In this document: in pieces, positions 33,131 through 45,439 of the stretch | Numbering within the stretch: position 1 is the first letter of the stretch | Layout: each line of letters opens with the position of its first letter | Assembly (NCBI RefSeq): GCF_028372415.1 | Contig: NC_092875.1 | Location: forward strand, 148,887,356 to 148,951,355 | Reading direction: 5' to 3' | Source: Notamacropus eugenii | Taxonomy: Eukaryota > Chordata > Mammalia > Diprotodontia > Macropodidae | Length of the DNA stretch: 64,000 nucleotides | Made by a program: the position numbers and the translations under genes | Notes under the pieces: generated by a model | Seen by the model: the letters and a program-made list of their open reading frames with translations, nothing else | The model's database searches: none | Told to the model about the DNA's origin: nothing

Positions 33131-34139
33131 TGGGGAGAAGGGGGCCACGGCTCGGGCGCACAGCTGGTTTCCTCATTTCTGGAACTGGAGCCTAGGGTCA
33201 GTGAAAAGAGAAGGAGCGTCCTAATCCCCACCCTGCAGTGTCTGAACACTCACCACACCGCACCCTGTAGCCTACCAATTAGGGTCCCCTGTCAGGGTCC
33301 TGGCAGTGGGGTGGGTGTTGCAGGAGAAATGTCAGGAGTGGGGTGGGGGGTGCTTTGGATTGGGATGGGAAGGATCTGCTGGAGAGAGGCAGAGAAGGAA
33401 GTGTGCATTCTAGGCTTCTGATGCAGGACTTGGAACATTGGTTAGTTGTGCTGACAGGGACCCAGGGGAAGGGGCGTGTTGGGGAGCTGTGTGTTTCATT
33501 GCACGCCGATTTATTTTTAGGTGCTGGAGAAGCAGGATGTGTAAAGCGGGTTGTATCAACCGGGAGGGTCAGGAGGTCTCTGTGTCCGCAGGAAATGGAC
33601 TAGTTTCTTGCAGCAAATGAGAAAAATTACGAGGCAAACAAAAGAAGTCCATTTGCAGTTCCTTCTGTCTCCTCCGTTTACCTTAAACGTGTTTGTGGCT
33701 CCTGCTTCTGGGGCTAAACTCCGGCTCCAGAGATGTGAGGAGGTGTCTCCACAGCAGTAATGTATGCGTAACTGAGAAGCAGCTCCTCCAGGTTTCAGTC
33801 ACCGAAGGGAGTCACATCAGCTTACTCAAAGTTTTCCCAGTTCAAGTTTAAAAAATAATGAAGTCAAGCTGCATAGCTACGCTCATTTGTTAGCCCTCAT
33901 AAGTATTTTTATAGATGAGATGATCCTGGATCTTACCAGGAACCCTGCTACTTTTAGCCTGTTGCTACATCTAGAAAGGTGGCTAGGCAAGGGATAGTGG
34001 TGGAAGGATTGCCTAAGTCAGAATCGTGAGAGGAGAGGGGATTGATTAGAACTCTGATAACTTCCAGTCATGTGTAAGAAATCCACTCCCCCCTCCTGTT
34101 TTCGTAAAGTGTTGGGCAGTCTTGGTGTAGAAACTTCCT
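33131..34139. other. Unassigned stretch after the CpG island
   Basis: GC content declines from the island. No repeat or coding exon recognised; likely first-intron or intergenic DNA. Confidence 0.4.
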
Positions 34140-34575
34140 CCACTGATTCAAATGAGTATCTCATCTATAACTTAAAGTCTTTCAGAGTGGCCTGGGGTAT
34201 GAAGAGGCTAAATAAATTGTTCGCAGTTACTCAGCTGGTTACCATAGCAAAATCAGGACCCAGGTATGTCGTCTTGAATCCCAGGTCAATCCTCTAGTAG
34301 TCCAGCTACTGCTTCAGGAAGCTAGGTGACACAGTGCAGAGAGGGTCAGGCCTGAAGTCAGAAAGATCAGAGTTCAAATCTAGACTCTGACACTTAGGAG
34401 CAAGTCTTTTAACCTATTTGCCTTCGTTTCCCATCTGGAAAATAAAGGTAGTAGTAGCACCAACCTCTCAAGATTACTGTGAGAAGCAAATGAGATAATA
34501 TTTGTAAAAAGCATTTAGCATAGTATCTGGCACATAGTAAGCACTATGTACATCTTAGCTGTTATTATTCCTGAA
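34140..34575. repeat. Two CORE-SINE copies
   Basis: 34140-34300 is a diverged antisense MIR. 34315-34575 is a full plus-strand copy ('agctaggtgacacagtgcag', 'gagttcaaatctagactctg', 'ttagctgttattatt'). Confidence 0.6.
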
Positions 34576-34800
34576 AAATAATGTATAAATAGAGTATGTT
34601 TAGCTGATTAGTTTGTAACCATACCAGGAATAAGGAGGCAGAGCTGGTGGGCTCTTCAAGCCTGTAATAGTGAGATCTTGTGGTTCTTGCACAGCTCCTT
34701 TATCAGAAGGAGTATAGGAGATTAAGAGGATTGGACTTGAGTTCAAAAAGACCTGGATTCAGACTCTGCCTCTGATCTGTGTGATCGTGAGTTAGCTTTT

Positions 34801-35900
34801 TTTTCCTTTTCTTTATTTGATGGAGTGGAGATGGAAGGGACGGGAGGCAAGCCTCCTATTTATTAAGCACTTACATTGTTTTAGACACTGGACTGGAGTT
34901 AGTAACTGGAGATACAAAACAATGACACGGAAAGTTCCTGCCCTCAAGCAGCTCACATTCCAATGGGAGAAGACAACTGAAAAGCAATGGGGGTGGGGGA
35001 GGTGACTATGAGCCTGGTTATTATAGTGACCAGTTCTAGCAAAGGTTCCCAAAGTGGGAGGAGGCTGGAACTATGGGGGAGGGTGGTAGTAGCCTTGGGT
35101 GAAATTGGGGGCATTGAGTAAAAATAAGGAAGCCTAAGAAGAGAATTTTGAAAAACTCTTTGTACATGTTTCCTCTGTTGTGTAACAGAATTAAAGTCAT
35201 AGTGATTACATTATTTTCCAAATAAAAATACAAAATGCAAGTTATAGTCAAGTCCTCTGACAGGTCTTAAAAAGCAAGTATTGGCACATTTTTGAGAAAT
35301 CTGTCATGTATCAGCAAGAAAAATACATATAATGACTTGTTTACAGCATGATACTATGCAGTTACATGACATAACATTGCATCATCAAAATTTTAATGCA
35401 AATTTACAATAAATAAAAGATGTGGCATTTTAGAAAATATGTATTTTATTTTTTAAATGATATAGATTAAAAAAAGTTAAAGGGTTAAGAAAAGTAGATT
35501 TCCAGGGGGTGCTGAGTAATTTTTTTTTTTGAGAAGGGAGCAGGAGGCCAAATAAGTTTGGCAACCTTTGTCTATACAGTCAGAAGCACAACCTACCAGG
35601 GAATAAAGTTTGGCTTGCATGGGCTATCCCCCAAAAGAAATTCACCAGTGGGAGAAGGCTGGCATGAAGGAGAGGATGTTTTGGGGAGAAAAAAAATGTA
35701 AATGCATTGATTAATTATATTTATGTTCCTCTTATTGTGGAGAGTCAGAGCTCTTCATTTTAAACAAAAAGTGGGGGAGGGCCTCTGGCAAGAAGAGCTT
35801 TTAAGTGAATTTTAATGCCTACTACTAATGGCACTCGATCACAGGAAGTTAATTTTGAAAAAATAAGTTTTCTGATCTATTCTATTACACATCTAAACAC
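34801..35900 (-). mobile_element. Retrocopy-like insertion with poly(A) and target duplication
   Basis: 1100 bases lie between the duplications. On the minus strand the insert ends with AATAAA about ten bases before an A-rich tail (plus-strand 'ttttccttttctttatttg'), next to a TTTT target end, as expected for L1-driven retroposition of a polyadenylated RNA. Inside are an antisense L2 piece (34855-34975) and a hAT element (35040-35570). No open frame or gene is recognised. The source may be a non-coding transcript, or the L2 and hAT pieces could have been part of the source locus. Confidence 0.6.
35040..35570. mobile_element. hAT DNA transposon copy
   Basis: Ends form imperfect inverted repeats (CAAAGGTTCCCAAAGT and AGTTTGGCAACCTTTG). 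Internal 'ccagggggtgctgagtaatt' and 'aggaggccaaataagtttgg' recall a marsupial Charlie-type element. No clean 8-bp duplication and no transposase. Confidence 0.6.
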
Positions 35901-36084
35901 GAGTTAGCTTTTCTAAGTCTGTCTCCTCATCTGTAAAATAAGAAGGTTGGACTATATGGATGCTAAGATCTCTTCCAAATTTCAGTCTGGGATCTTGTAG
36001 TTTCAGGGGCCAAAGTACATTGAAAAGGACTTTAATGAAAAAAAGAAATTGTTCCTTCTCCTACTAAAGAGGGAGAATGATGGA

Positions 36085-36230
36085 GGAGAAAGAATAAGAG
36101 AGTAGCATTCAGAACTTCTGTGTCACTTCCTACCTGTGTGACCTTGAGCAAGTCATTTCCCCTGTCTGAGTCTCAGTTTCCTCACTCATAAAAGAGGTGT
36201 CCTCTTACTTTAAAATCTAGTGATTCATAT
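36085..36230 (+). repeat. MIR SINE
   Basis: Contains 'cctgtgtgaccttgagcaag' and 'gagtctcagtttcctcac'. Confidence 0.7.
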
Positions 36231-37014
36231 AGTATATTTATTGGAGCTCAGCTTTATTTAATCATACTAGAAGGTTTTGGGAAGGAGCTTCCGTGTAAGA
36301 CAATGCTAAGCCCTCTCCCTCAAAGAGCCTATGTCCAAAATGTGATATATCCATGATAAGTTCTCCTAGTTCATAGGAGCACAGGTTTCAGAACTTGAAA
36401 GGATCAGCTGATCTCCAAGTGGCAAAATGCCATCGCTGTTCTCCCATTTCCTTTAGAGGGCTTGTAATCTTCAAGTAATGTTTAGTCAGAATTACTACTA
36501 CTATTGGAACAGTATATATTAATAGAGGTCTAGGGATAAGTAGGGGTAAAGACCAATTAAAAAAAAAAACCTTTATAACCAATATCAAACATTATAAATT
36601 TCATGAAAAATGAGAATCTGAAAGTCCTAAGAAACTGAGAGTTTGTCATAAAACTATAGTTTACTGCCCTTTTGAGGGATATTTCAGAGGGCTTCTGCTT
36701 ACTGTTTTTGTTGCAGGCTTATGGAACTTTCCTGTTCCCTTTCCTTCTCCTCCTTTTCTCCTTCTTGCTTTCTCAGGTCCCTTCTTAACAAAAAAGTGCC
36801 AAAGATTCACAGTCTGGAATCTAAGATTGGGCCATAGGGAAATCCAGATCCAGCTGTTTGACAGAGCTTTTGGAATGAATTTAGCTCAGGAAGCAGAAAG
36901 TCAAGTCACCAAATCCACGGGCTTTACAAATAGTACTTGGATTTCAGATTATGAAATCTGCCTTACTTGATGACTTTGGTCTGTTAAGAGGTTGGTATAC
37001 CGAGAATTTGGAAC
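36231..37014. other. Mostly unassigned stretch
   Basis: Weak antisense L2-like text at about 36240-36350. The rest is unrecognised. Confidence 0.35.
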
Positions 37015-37210
37015 TCCCTCTTATAGGATCATTGGATGATAGATTGAGAGCTTATTGTAGGAGCTTAGAGGTTATCAAACCTACCTCCCTCATTATACAG
37101 ATGAGGGAATTGAGACTCAGAGAGTAAGTGATTTCCCAAGGTCACACAGATTGGGCTAAGATTTAAACCTAGGTCTTCCATGGTTCTTTCCACTGTGCTA
37201 GGTGCTGCTT
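37015..37210 (-). repeat. THER/MIR3-type CORE-SINE
   Basis: Contains 'attatacagatgagggaatt', 'cccaaggtcacacagattg' and 'tttccactgtgctaggtg'. Confidence 0.65.
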
Positions 37211-37364
37211 AATAATGCCTTTGAGATATTTAAGTCATTCCTAGAAATAATACAGGTCCCCAGGAAGCCCTTCTGAAGGAGACAAGCCTAGAACCAGTTT
37301 TATGTGGAGCAGTGATAAAAATTAGTACCATCTATTTCTTCTGTGGAAATGATATTTCCACATT

Positions 37365-37865
37365 ATCCCGCTCTACTCAGAGCATATGTAAAGCATTGTC
37401 CTCATTTCAGGGTGCCGCATTTTGGAAGGATATTGATAAACTGGAGAGTATCCAGAAAACTGCAGCTAAGGTGGAGAAGAGCCTTTGGTTCATGCCATTT
37501 GACTGAGGGCACTGAGACATTTACCAGGGAGTAAAAGAAGGGGACATAAATAACTATCTGTTTTGTAGAGCTATTGAAGTTGTTCTGCTTGACCTCCGAG
37601 GATGAAACTTGGAGCAGGGGGTGGAATGTGAACTTAAAATTCAGGAAAGGAAAAATTGTCTAAGAATTAGAGCTATCCCAAAGTAGAAGAGGTTACTTTG
37701 TGAAATAATGGTGTCTCCTCTGTTGGAGATCTTCAGATGAAATCTGGATATCCACTTGTTGGAGACATTATAAGAGGATTCTTTGTTCAGGTTTGGTTGG
37801 ATTGAAGATGAGGTGGGGCTCAGAGGCTCTGTCCAACTCTGATATCATCATCTGATTCTGATTCA
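37365..37865 (+). repeat. CR1/L3 LINE 3' end
   Basis: Sense copy of the family at 8.1 and 11.3 kb: 'aggatattgataaactggag', 'ggttcatgccatttgactga', 'gttctgcttgacctccgag', 'ccacttgttggagacatta' and 'tccaactctgatatcatc'. Confidence 0.65.
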
Positions 37866-38192
37866 TTATTCCTCTGCGTGGCAACATTGGCCATGGTTAC
37901 CAAGACCAAGGCCTTGAGAAAATAAAATTTTAATTCATTGTTGAGAAAAATCTAGAAACTTCTCTAAAACAAAAATTCTGTTATTTGATTATAAATTTGA
38001 GCACTGTAATGTCTGAAATAATTTTAAATGAGACTTTACCTAGCATACCAGTTTCTCATTTTTTTAATTTCTAAGCAGAAAACACAAAAAATAGAAAGTG
38101 TGTTAAAATACCGGCTGGCTAGAAGATGAAAGGAAGAAAATGAGACAGTTAGCACACATTCAGTAAATCCCTTAACATTTAAGAAACATTTT

Positions 38193-38235
38193 TTGATATT
38201 TTTTGGTTTCATAATATTTTTTGGTTTCATATTAT
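38193..38235. repeat. Short tandem repeat, about 19 bp unit
   Basis: 'attttttggtttcata' occurs twice in tandem in an AT-rich stretch. Confidence 0.8.
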
Positions 38236-38534
38236 ATTCATTTCTGAATATATCCCTCTCTTACCTAGTGTGCCATCCCTTGCAACAAAAGATAAAAGAT
38301 GATGGGATGGGAACAATTCATTCAAACTAATAAACATTGATCAGATCTGACAGAATATGCAATGAATATGTATCTTTTGGTTTGATTAATTGAAATTTCT
38401 TTTTAACTTAACCCCAATGCTCAGATTAAGCCAAATGCTCCCAAACATGTTCTTTCTCTCTGTCTCTGTCTCTCTCTCCCCTATCCATCCACTGCTATCA
38501 ACTTAATAACCTGATATGATCAAAAGATTATAGT

Positions 38535-38770
38535 ATTATTGATTTAGAGCTGGAAGAGATTGCAGAGACCTTCTAGTTAGACTCCCTTATTTTATATGTG
38601 AAGAAACTGAGTCCTAGGGCTATAATTTGTCAAAGGTCATACAAGTTGTAAGTGTTGAGAATTACCTTGGCTGAAAGTTTCTTATTCTGAATGGAGATAA
38701 GCACTTTACTCAACAGAATGACTTTAGAGGAGGTGAATAGGGATAAATGGATGGATGGATGGATGGATGA
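38535..38770. repeat. MIR3-type SINE and (ATGG)n microsatellite
   Basis: 38535-38660 is an antisense CORE-SINE ('gagctggaagagattgcag', 'gtgaagaaactgagtcc'). 38747-38770 is a short ATGG repeat. Confidence 0.65.
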
Positions 38771-39056
38771 ATAGTTTGATGGAATTAGGTATGGTAAAAC
38801 ATAAGGCAATAACAATTCTATTTTTTTCTTGATGTTTAATGTGAACTACATGTAGTTATTATCCTTAGTCTTCTTGAAGATGTAGAGTTATTTGGAACAG
38901 GGAAGCAACAATCTAGTATGTTTAAATTTCCAGGCTCTAGAAAAAAAATGATAGAATGGGGATATCCAATAATGTACCTTTTTTAAGGTGTGTAACTGTT
39001 GTAAGCTCAGATCTTGGACTTGTGTTCTTAAGGCAAAAGGATGAGTTGCTCTGGCT

Positions 39057-39169
39057 CAGAGGTTAGGAAACTGCAGCCTTGGGACCACATGTGACTCTCT
39101 AGATCCTCAAGTTTGACCCTTTGACTGAAGCTGAACTGTGGCCTTGAGGTCACAGGTTCCCCACCCCTG
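39057..39169. mobile_element. hAT miniature transposon with perfect 8-bp duplication
   Basis: A 113-bp element with CAGAGGTTAGGAAACTGCAG at the left and ACAGGTTCCCCACCCCTG at the right, which are inverted repeats. It is flanked by CTCTGGCT at 39049-39056 and 39170-39177. Same family as 54848. Confidence 0.85.
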
Positions 39170-39337
39170 CTCTGGCTATTGCAAGGTCAATTAGATTATT
39201 ATTATGGTGAGCCCAGGAGAAAGAATTGGGAAAAGCCATCCTAGAGTTGGAAATTTCTTGTTTAATGCTACACTTGTCACCCTTATCACTTTCTGTGAAT
39301 AAGTTGTAAATTCAGTTTAACAAACTATTTCTTTTTG

Positions 39338-39695
39338 CTGTTGCTATCAAGTCATTTTTCAGTCATGTCTGACTCTCTGTGGCATCATTTGGGGTTTTCT
39401 TGGCAGAGATTCTGGAGTGGTTTACCATTTCTTTCCCCCGTTCATTTTATAGATGAAGAGCTGAGGCAAACAGGGTTAAGTGACTTGCCCAGGGTCACCT
39501 AGTCAGCAAGTGTCTGAGGTCAGATTTTAATTCAGGAAGACGAGTCTTCCTGACTCCAGGCCTAGCAGTCTATCCGCTGTGCCACTTAACTGCCCCAAAC
39601 CATTTATTAAGAACCTACTATAAGCAAGGAAGGCACCAGATCCTGGGGATATGAATCCCTCCGCTCAAGGAGGTTGTTTTTTTACTGTGGGGGAG
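39338..39695 (-). mobile_element. MAR1-type SINE, then L2 fragment
   Basis: 39338-39595 is an antisense MAR1 ('tcagtcatgtctgactctct', 'ggggttttcttggcag', ending 'cacttaactgcccc'). 39600-39695 is an antisense L2 terminus ('catttattaagaacctacta'). Confidence 0.8.
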
Positions 39696-39748
39696 AGTGG
39701 AGGATATAACATATTCATAGATAAATAATTACAATATATGTACACAAT

Positions 39749-40130
<382 letters not shown>

Positions 40131-40224
40131 TTAAAAAATGCTCATTGGTTGAAAAATGCTAAATTAGTGTCCTTGTGTTTTTTGCATCACAATAATTTCT
40201 AGATATGCTATGCAGTTAGACATG

Positions 40225-40670
40225 CTGCCCAGCCTCCAGCTCAAACCCTTCTTCATAACAAAGAAAATCAGTTAAACAAAACAACTGATACAGTGACCAC
40301 AGAGGACAGTACGTGCAACATTTTGTCCCTATAGTTTTCCATTTTTGTATCCCGAGGTGGGATACATGTTTCATCATCTGTTGTCTGGGACAAAGATGAA
40401 TGCTACTGTTACTTAGAGTTACTTAGAAACTCGTGGAGTGTTTTCATTTGTTTTATTTAGTCTATCTCTACGTATATATGTATGAATGTGTGTTTATACA
40501 CACACAATATTTTCCTGATTCTGCTTATTTAGCTCTGCATTGGTCCATATTTCTCCAAATTCTTCATGTTTATTTCTGACTGCCCATTAATATTCTGCTG
40601 TAGTACTATGCCATCATTTTTCCAGTCATTCTCCAATAGATGAACTCTTAACGTTGTTAGCATTTAAGTC
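40225..40670 (-). mobile_element. L1-like 3' end, antisense
   Basis: Resembles an older L1 family: 'aatcagttaaacaaaacaac', 'gatacatgtttcatcatctg', 'tcctgattctgcttattt' and 'ttccagtcattctccaata'. Confidence 0.55.
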
Positions 40671-41634
40671 ACTTTAAAGGTAGCATCCAAAAGAACAGAG
40701 CTGTCAAAACTAAGGAGAAAGGAAAGACTATGCAACATCCTCCATCCCCTTTGTCTTCCTCATAAGTGGATTGACTATTTAAACAGACCTCATAAAGTAG
40801 GAATAATTTGTGCATGTTGGACATATGAAAACAAAGCACATCAATAAACCTGAACAAATTAATCGGAATGGACTAAAGCTGGCTGAAAAAGAAACCACAG
40901 TGCCAAACAAATGTGTTAAAGCTGGTTGCTTTGTGTAGGCCAGTTGTGATGCTTACAGTTATTTATTATTAAATCCAGGGCTGTCTCCTCACATGCAGCA
41001 TGGGTATGTTAGGTGGAGGAGGCAAAATAAATTTCTCTAGGCTTTTCTTACCCACCTTTATCCAGGGGAGACAAGCAGAAGGTTGGAGCCAGAAGCTTGG
41101 CCATTCTGCTCTCCTCAGAGAGAGGGAGTAATGGGCTAGAATTCTATCTGCTTCCTGCAATATATTGGAGTAGGGGATGTGGTTTTCAGGTTTAAGCTAA
41201 ATTTCTCTTGTCTGTTTAGTAATGAAAAGGAGGAAAGGAAAACTGAAGCTTTATATATCCAAGGCTTGACCTCTCTCTCATTTAGCAAATATCAGTTCTG
41301 TGAACACACATAGCAATTTGTAAAGAAACTCATTCATCTAAATTGACAGCAAAACAGAAATCAGAGAAAGTATACATAGGAGAATATATGCCAGACCATA
41401 GAGAGTGAAGGAGTTATCCAGTTGGGAGTGAGGTAACCCAAATCAACCAAGAGAGTCTTAGATCTTACCACCCACAGGGAAATTCCCTGAAGTCTCTAGC
41501 ACAGTAAACTGGGGACAGGGGTATAATGGAGACTGCTGGCTTCTTTCATGTTAGCTTCTTCTCAGAGTCTTTTCCTTCATCAACCTGACATTGTCCATCT
41601 TCTCTCTCAAAATTGGAAGACAATTGCCTTCTCA
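40671..41634. other. Unassigned stretch
   Basis: No repeat, exon or RNA gene recognised. Confidence 0.45.
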
Positions 41635-41755
41635 ATAAGGGAGGGAGAGGGGGAAGGGAGGGAGAAAATTTATAACTCAATTTTTTAAAAAAATGAATAT
41701 TAAAAATTGTTTTTACATGTAATTGGGGAAAAATGAAGTATTAGGTTATAGGAAA
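41635..41755 (+). mobile_element. L1 LINE 3' terminus only
   Basis: Contains the G-rich block 'gggagggagagggggaaggg' followed by an A-rich tail and 'aattggggaaaaatgaagt'. Very short 5'-truncated copy. Confidence 0.6.
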
Positions 41756-42099
41756 AAATTGGAAGCCAGAAAAGCCCAAAGAGACTCAAAGAGCCTGATG
41801 CTCTCCTTTCTCTGACCCTCACCAAATCAGTCTCATCCTTTATGCAGGCATGGGGCATTGATCTCCACTAATGGGAGAGAGTCCTATATCAGCAGGCTTT
41901 GAGACTCAGATTACACTATATATTTATTTTTAGTATTGCCTAAGAAAGGTGAGTTGCCTTGGTGGAGCATGTTAAAGATGTTTTTGATCTGGTTTTCCAT
42001 CTATACAGAATGTCTGAAAAGGAAGAAGGGTTTCATTTTACTTCTGCTGAGCCAAAGTTATAGTGGTGAGCACAGTGGCATGTCAATCAGGTTTGGCCC

Positions 42100-42830
42100 T
42101 CACCCTTAACTCCTCAGACCCTCAGTGTCCTAATCAGTAAAATGGGTGTGATAATATTTGTACTGCCTACCTCACAGAGAGGAAAGAACTTCACAAATAT
42201 TAAGGCACCATCTAAATGGAAATTATTTTTATTATGATTTATTTTTTTGCTTCTGGAGGATGGGAAGGGAAAACGGTGATGACAATGACAATACTCTGGA
42301 TGAACTAGATTCCCAGGATGAGAGGAAGCTGTGCCTTGGAAGAAGAACTGACCTCAGCCATAGGAGAGGGGGGCTCTAGTCCTGAATCTGCCACTAACTA
42401 TATTTGGGGCTAGTCATCTCAACTCACTGGGTCCTTTTTCCCATTTGTAAAATGAAGGGGTTGGATTAGTTGTTCCCTAAGTTCCTGGAAAGCTCTAAAA
42501 TGTTGATATTTTAAGTGATGAGTTATCAGAAATTTCCTACAGGAAAAGCTATTTTTTTCTCTGTTGGACTTTACCTTGTATTTAATTGTGAAGCATTAAT
42601 CTCAGATGACTCCCTCTCTTGTGAACTTTATACTTCACGTAATCTGTGCCACACAATTTAGCAGATTATATCCTTACTCACATTGTTCATCCTTGTTTCA
42701 TGTGTATTAGGCTTTCTTCAACTAGACTGTATACTTCCTGAGGACAGGGACTTGGTCATACTTCTTTTGTTTTCCCCATGAGTCCTGAGCATGTAGGAAG
42801 TGTCTACCAAATATATGATGAGTGTCTGAT
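42100..42830 (+). repeat. Two MIR fragments and an L2 fragment
   Basis: 42100-42245 and 42355-42515 are plus-strand MIR ('taatcagtaaaatgggtgtg'; 'cccatttgtaaaatgaaggg'). 42620-42830 is L2-like ('gactgtatacttcctgagga'). Confidence 0.55.
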
Positions 42831-42920
42831 ATTTGGTGGTTAAAGTAGACTTGCAAATATATATATATGTATATAAATTAAATATTTCCTTGCCCATGAA
42901 ACCATGAAATATTTTACTAG

Positions 42921-43046
42921 CTCTCTCTCTCCCTCTCTCCTCCTTTTCCTTTCTTCCTCCTCCCCTCCCTTCTTCTCTCCTCTCCTTTCCTTTCCTCTCT
43001 GTCTCCCTTTGTCTCTGTCTCTCTGTCTGTCTGTCTCTCTCTCTCC
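42921..43046. repeat. Pyrimidine-rich CT microsatellite
   Basis: About 125 bases of C and T with short CTCTCT and CTGT runs. Open frames here are compositional. Confidence 0.9.
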
Positions 43047-43129
43047 AGAGTTATATAAGTGGATTACAAATAAAATCATTGACACTTATATTTTTCTTCA
43101 GCAACTAGAGTTATGAGTTATTACTTACT

Positions 43130-43590
43130 TGCTATCAATCAATCAACAAACATATATTAAGTGCTTAATTTGTGTTAGGTTCTGGAGACGTAAAGACAAA
43201 AATGAAATAGTCCTTGCCCTCAAAAAGCTTCTATTCTTTTGAGGAAGAATATTTGTGTGTAAGTATATGGTATCCCAGTCAATCAATAAACAAGTGAGTG
43301 CCAACTATGTGCCACTAAACACTAAGTATACAAGGAAGTAAAAGATAGTCCCTGCCTTTGAGGACTTCACACACTGATGGAGGAGACAACAGGCAAGCTA
43401 TGTACAAACAAAATATATATAGGATAAAAAGAAAATAATGAGAAGAGGGAAGGCCCGAGGATTAAGAGGCGTTGGGAAAGGCTTCCTTTACAGGAGGGGA
43501 TTTTAACTGGATCTTAAAAGATGCCCGAGAAGCCAGTAGAGAAAGATGAGAAGAAAGAGCACAACAGCTATGGGGACAGTCAGAGAAAAT
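43130..43590 (-). repeat. Two tandem L2 LINE 3' ends, antisense
   Basis: 43130-43255 and 43275-43590 each begin with the L2 terminus complement ('caatcaacaaacatatatta'; 'caatcaataaacaagtgag'). The second extends into coding ('ggcttcctttacaggagg'). Confidence 0.65.
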
Positions 43591-44309
43591 GCCCCCCAAG
43601 TTCAAACTAAGGTATAAAAGCTTCTGGGACACTGTACATACATAAAATAAACAAAGGGTACTTTTTTTTGGTAGAATGGCACCAGTAGCTCATAGATCCA
43701 GGCTTTCTTCTTCAGAATAGATGGTATCCTTTGAACAGAGTTTGGAAGTAAATGAAATAGTGTAAGGGGAAAAGGTTAGGTGGGACAAAGAACTGAAGAC
43801 AGAGGATCAGGTTTGAATGTCTTCCTCGTTAAGTTCTGCTATACAGTTGGGTTATTTCTTTGGGGAGCTTTGCCTTTGTCCAGTCTTTGCCTAGGACACC
43901 TATTTCCCAGAGTTCTATTCAGGATCCATTTGTTTTGGTTTGTTTTCTTTTGCCTGGTTTCCTAATTACCGACATTCTTTGATTTAGTGACCATTTACAT
44001 TCAGATGGTGCCTTGACACCTTCTTGTGCCCTATTGTGCTCCTAGCATCCTTGTCTGTCTTTTTGGTTGCCTGGGAGATCTTTTCAAGAGAGTGCGTGCT
44101 TATCTTCTACTATTACAGTGGAGATAAAATAATTTATTTTCTAGGTCCTGCTAAACTTTTTGGTTTCTTTTTCAAGTCAATTGATTCCCCCCCCCCCCCC
44201 CCCCCCCCCATCATTTGAAAATCAGGCAACATTCCCTCTGATTAGATCTAGTGTTGGGATTAATTTCATTAGGAGAAAAGGTAGTCAACTGAGTCATTTG
44301 AGAGCAATG
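43591..44309. other. Unassigned stretch with poly(C)
   Basis: No repeat family recognised apart from a pure run of 23 C at 44187-44209. Confidence 0.5.
44187..44209. repeat. Poly(C) tract of 23
   Basis: An uninterrupted homopolymer, G-quadruplex-forming on the minus strand in principle. Length may be affected by sequencing error. Confidence 0.95.
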
Positions 44310-44570
44310 TATTCGGAATTGCTGGCTGGTTCTGGCACCAGAGGACACAAGATCGAATCTTACTTCTCGTGATTACTTCCTATATGGCCTTGGGCAAGTC
44401 ACATAACCACTCTGGCCTGGAATATGATTTCTTCATTTGTGCCTCATAGAATCTTTCATTTTCTTTAAGACTGAGCTCATGAGCACCCCTTAGGATGCCT
44501 ATCCTAAATTCTGCCAGACATTAATGCTTTACCTCTCCTCAATTTGCCTTGTATTATTATATTAGGGGAG
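44310..44570 (+). repeat. MIR then L2 fragment
   Basis: 44310-44445 is MIR ('tatggccttgggcaagtcac'). 44455-44570 resembles late L2 coding. Confidence 0.5.
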
Positions 44571-44799
44571 ACAGCCATCTATAATGCAAAGAGAACAGGT
44601 CTCAGAATCAGCCACCAACTTCCTTAGTACCAACGTTCACCTCTTCCAGAGGTTAGGTGAGTTTTTCCTTTAGTTATTGATACCTCACCTCCCCTGAGCC
44701 ACCCAGCTTTCAAAGAGAATTCCAATATCTTTTAAAGAAAACTAGTTTTATTTGTATGAGTGGAGGGCTCAAAAATATCGCTATTATATCCATTTTCTA

Positions 44800-45430
44800 A
44801 GAATCTCAAGATACTATCAATAATCTTATTGCACTTATCCCTCCAGCATCCCCGAGAAGTAATTATTAATCCCATTTTGTAGACTAAGAAATTGAGCCAT
44901 TCAGGTTCTCATATGTCAATGTTGAAGCTTGAACTAGAATTCCTAATCTGGTACTTAACTGATCAAGGCAGTATGGTATAGTGGATAGAGCATTAGAATC
45001 TGGAGAGACTTGGTTTCCCACCTTTAACACATACGAATTCTATGACTATGGGCAAATCATTTAACCCCTCTGAACTTCAGTTTCCCCATCTGTTAAATGG
45101 GAGTAATAAAACCTGTAATACCCTCCTTAAAAAGTTATAATAAGAAATAAATGAAGTCTTGTATGTAAAGGTATCAGTGTTTAATTTTGGTAGTCTTTCA
45201 GTTGACTGATCCTATGTAGCTAGTATCCCCATTCCTTTTGTAACCATGAATCATTCTTTGGAACTGCAGTTGATTCTTTCAACAAGCACTTATTAGATAT
45301 GTGAATTATTTGTCTTAGAGTTTCACATCTCCCATTTGAAAAATGAGTATAATAATACTTTCGCTACTTAATTCACAGGGTTGTTGGAGGAAGCACTTTG
45401 TAAGCCTTTCAGTGTTATGGAAATATAAAT
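44800..45430. repeat. CORE-SINE copies
   Basis: 44800-44960 is antisense MIR. 44966-45200 is a plus-strand copy ('ggtatagtggatagagcatt', 'cttcagtttccccatctg'). 45330-45430 is a partial MIR tail. Confidence 0.55.
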
Positions 45431-45439
45431 TATTAACGA

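Larger units (their letters stand above)
34720..36005 (+). repeat. MIR SINE split by a 1.1-kb insertion
   Basis: 34720-34800 ('acctggattcagactctgc') and 35901-36005 ('ctgtctcctcatctgtaaaa', 'ggttggactatatggatgc') are the two halves of one MIR. The break is marked by a 12-base duplication, GAGTTAGCTTTT, at 34789-34800 and 35901-35912. Confidence 0.75.

Noticed and set aside
41926-41954. 15-base micro-exon-like segment before GTGAGT
   Set aside because: The acceptor and donor look fair, but five codons carry no information.
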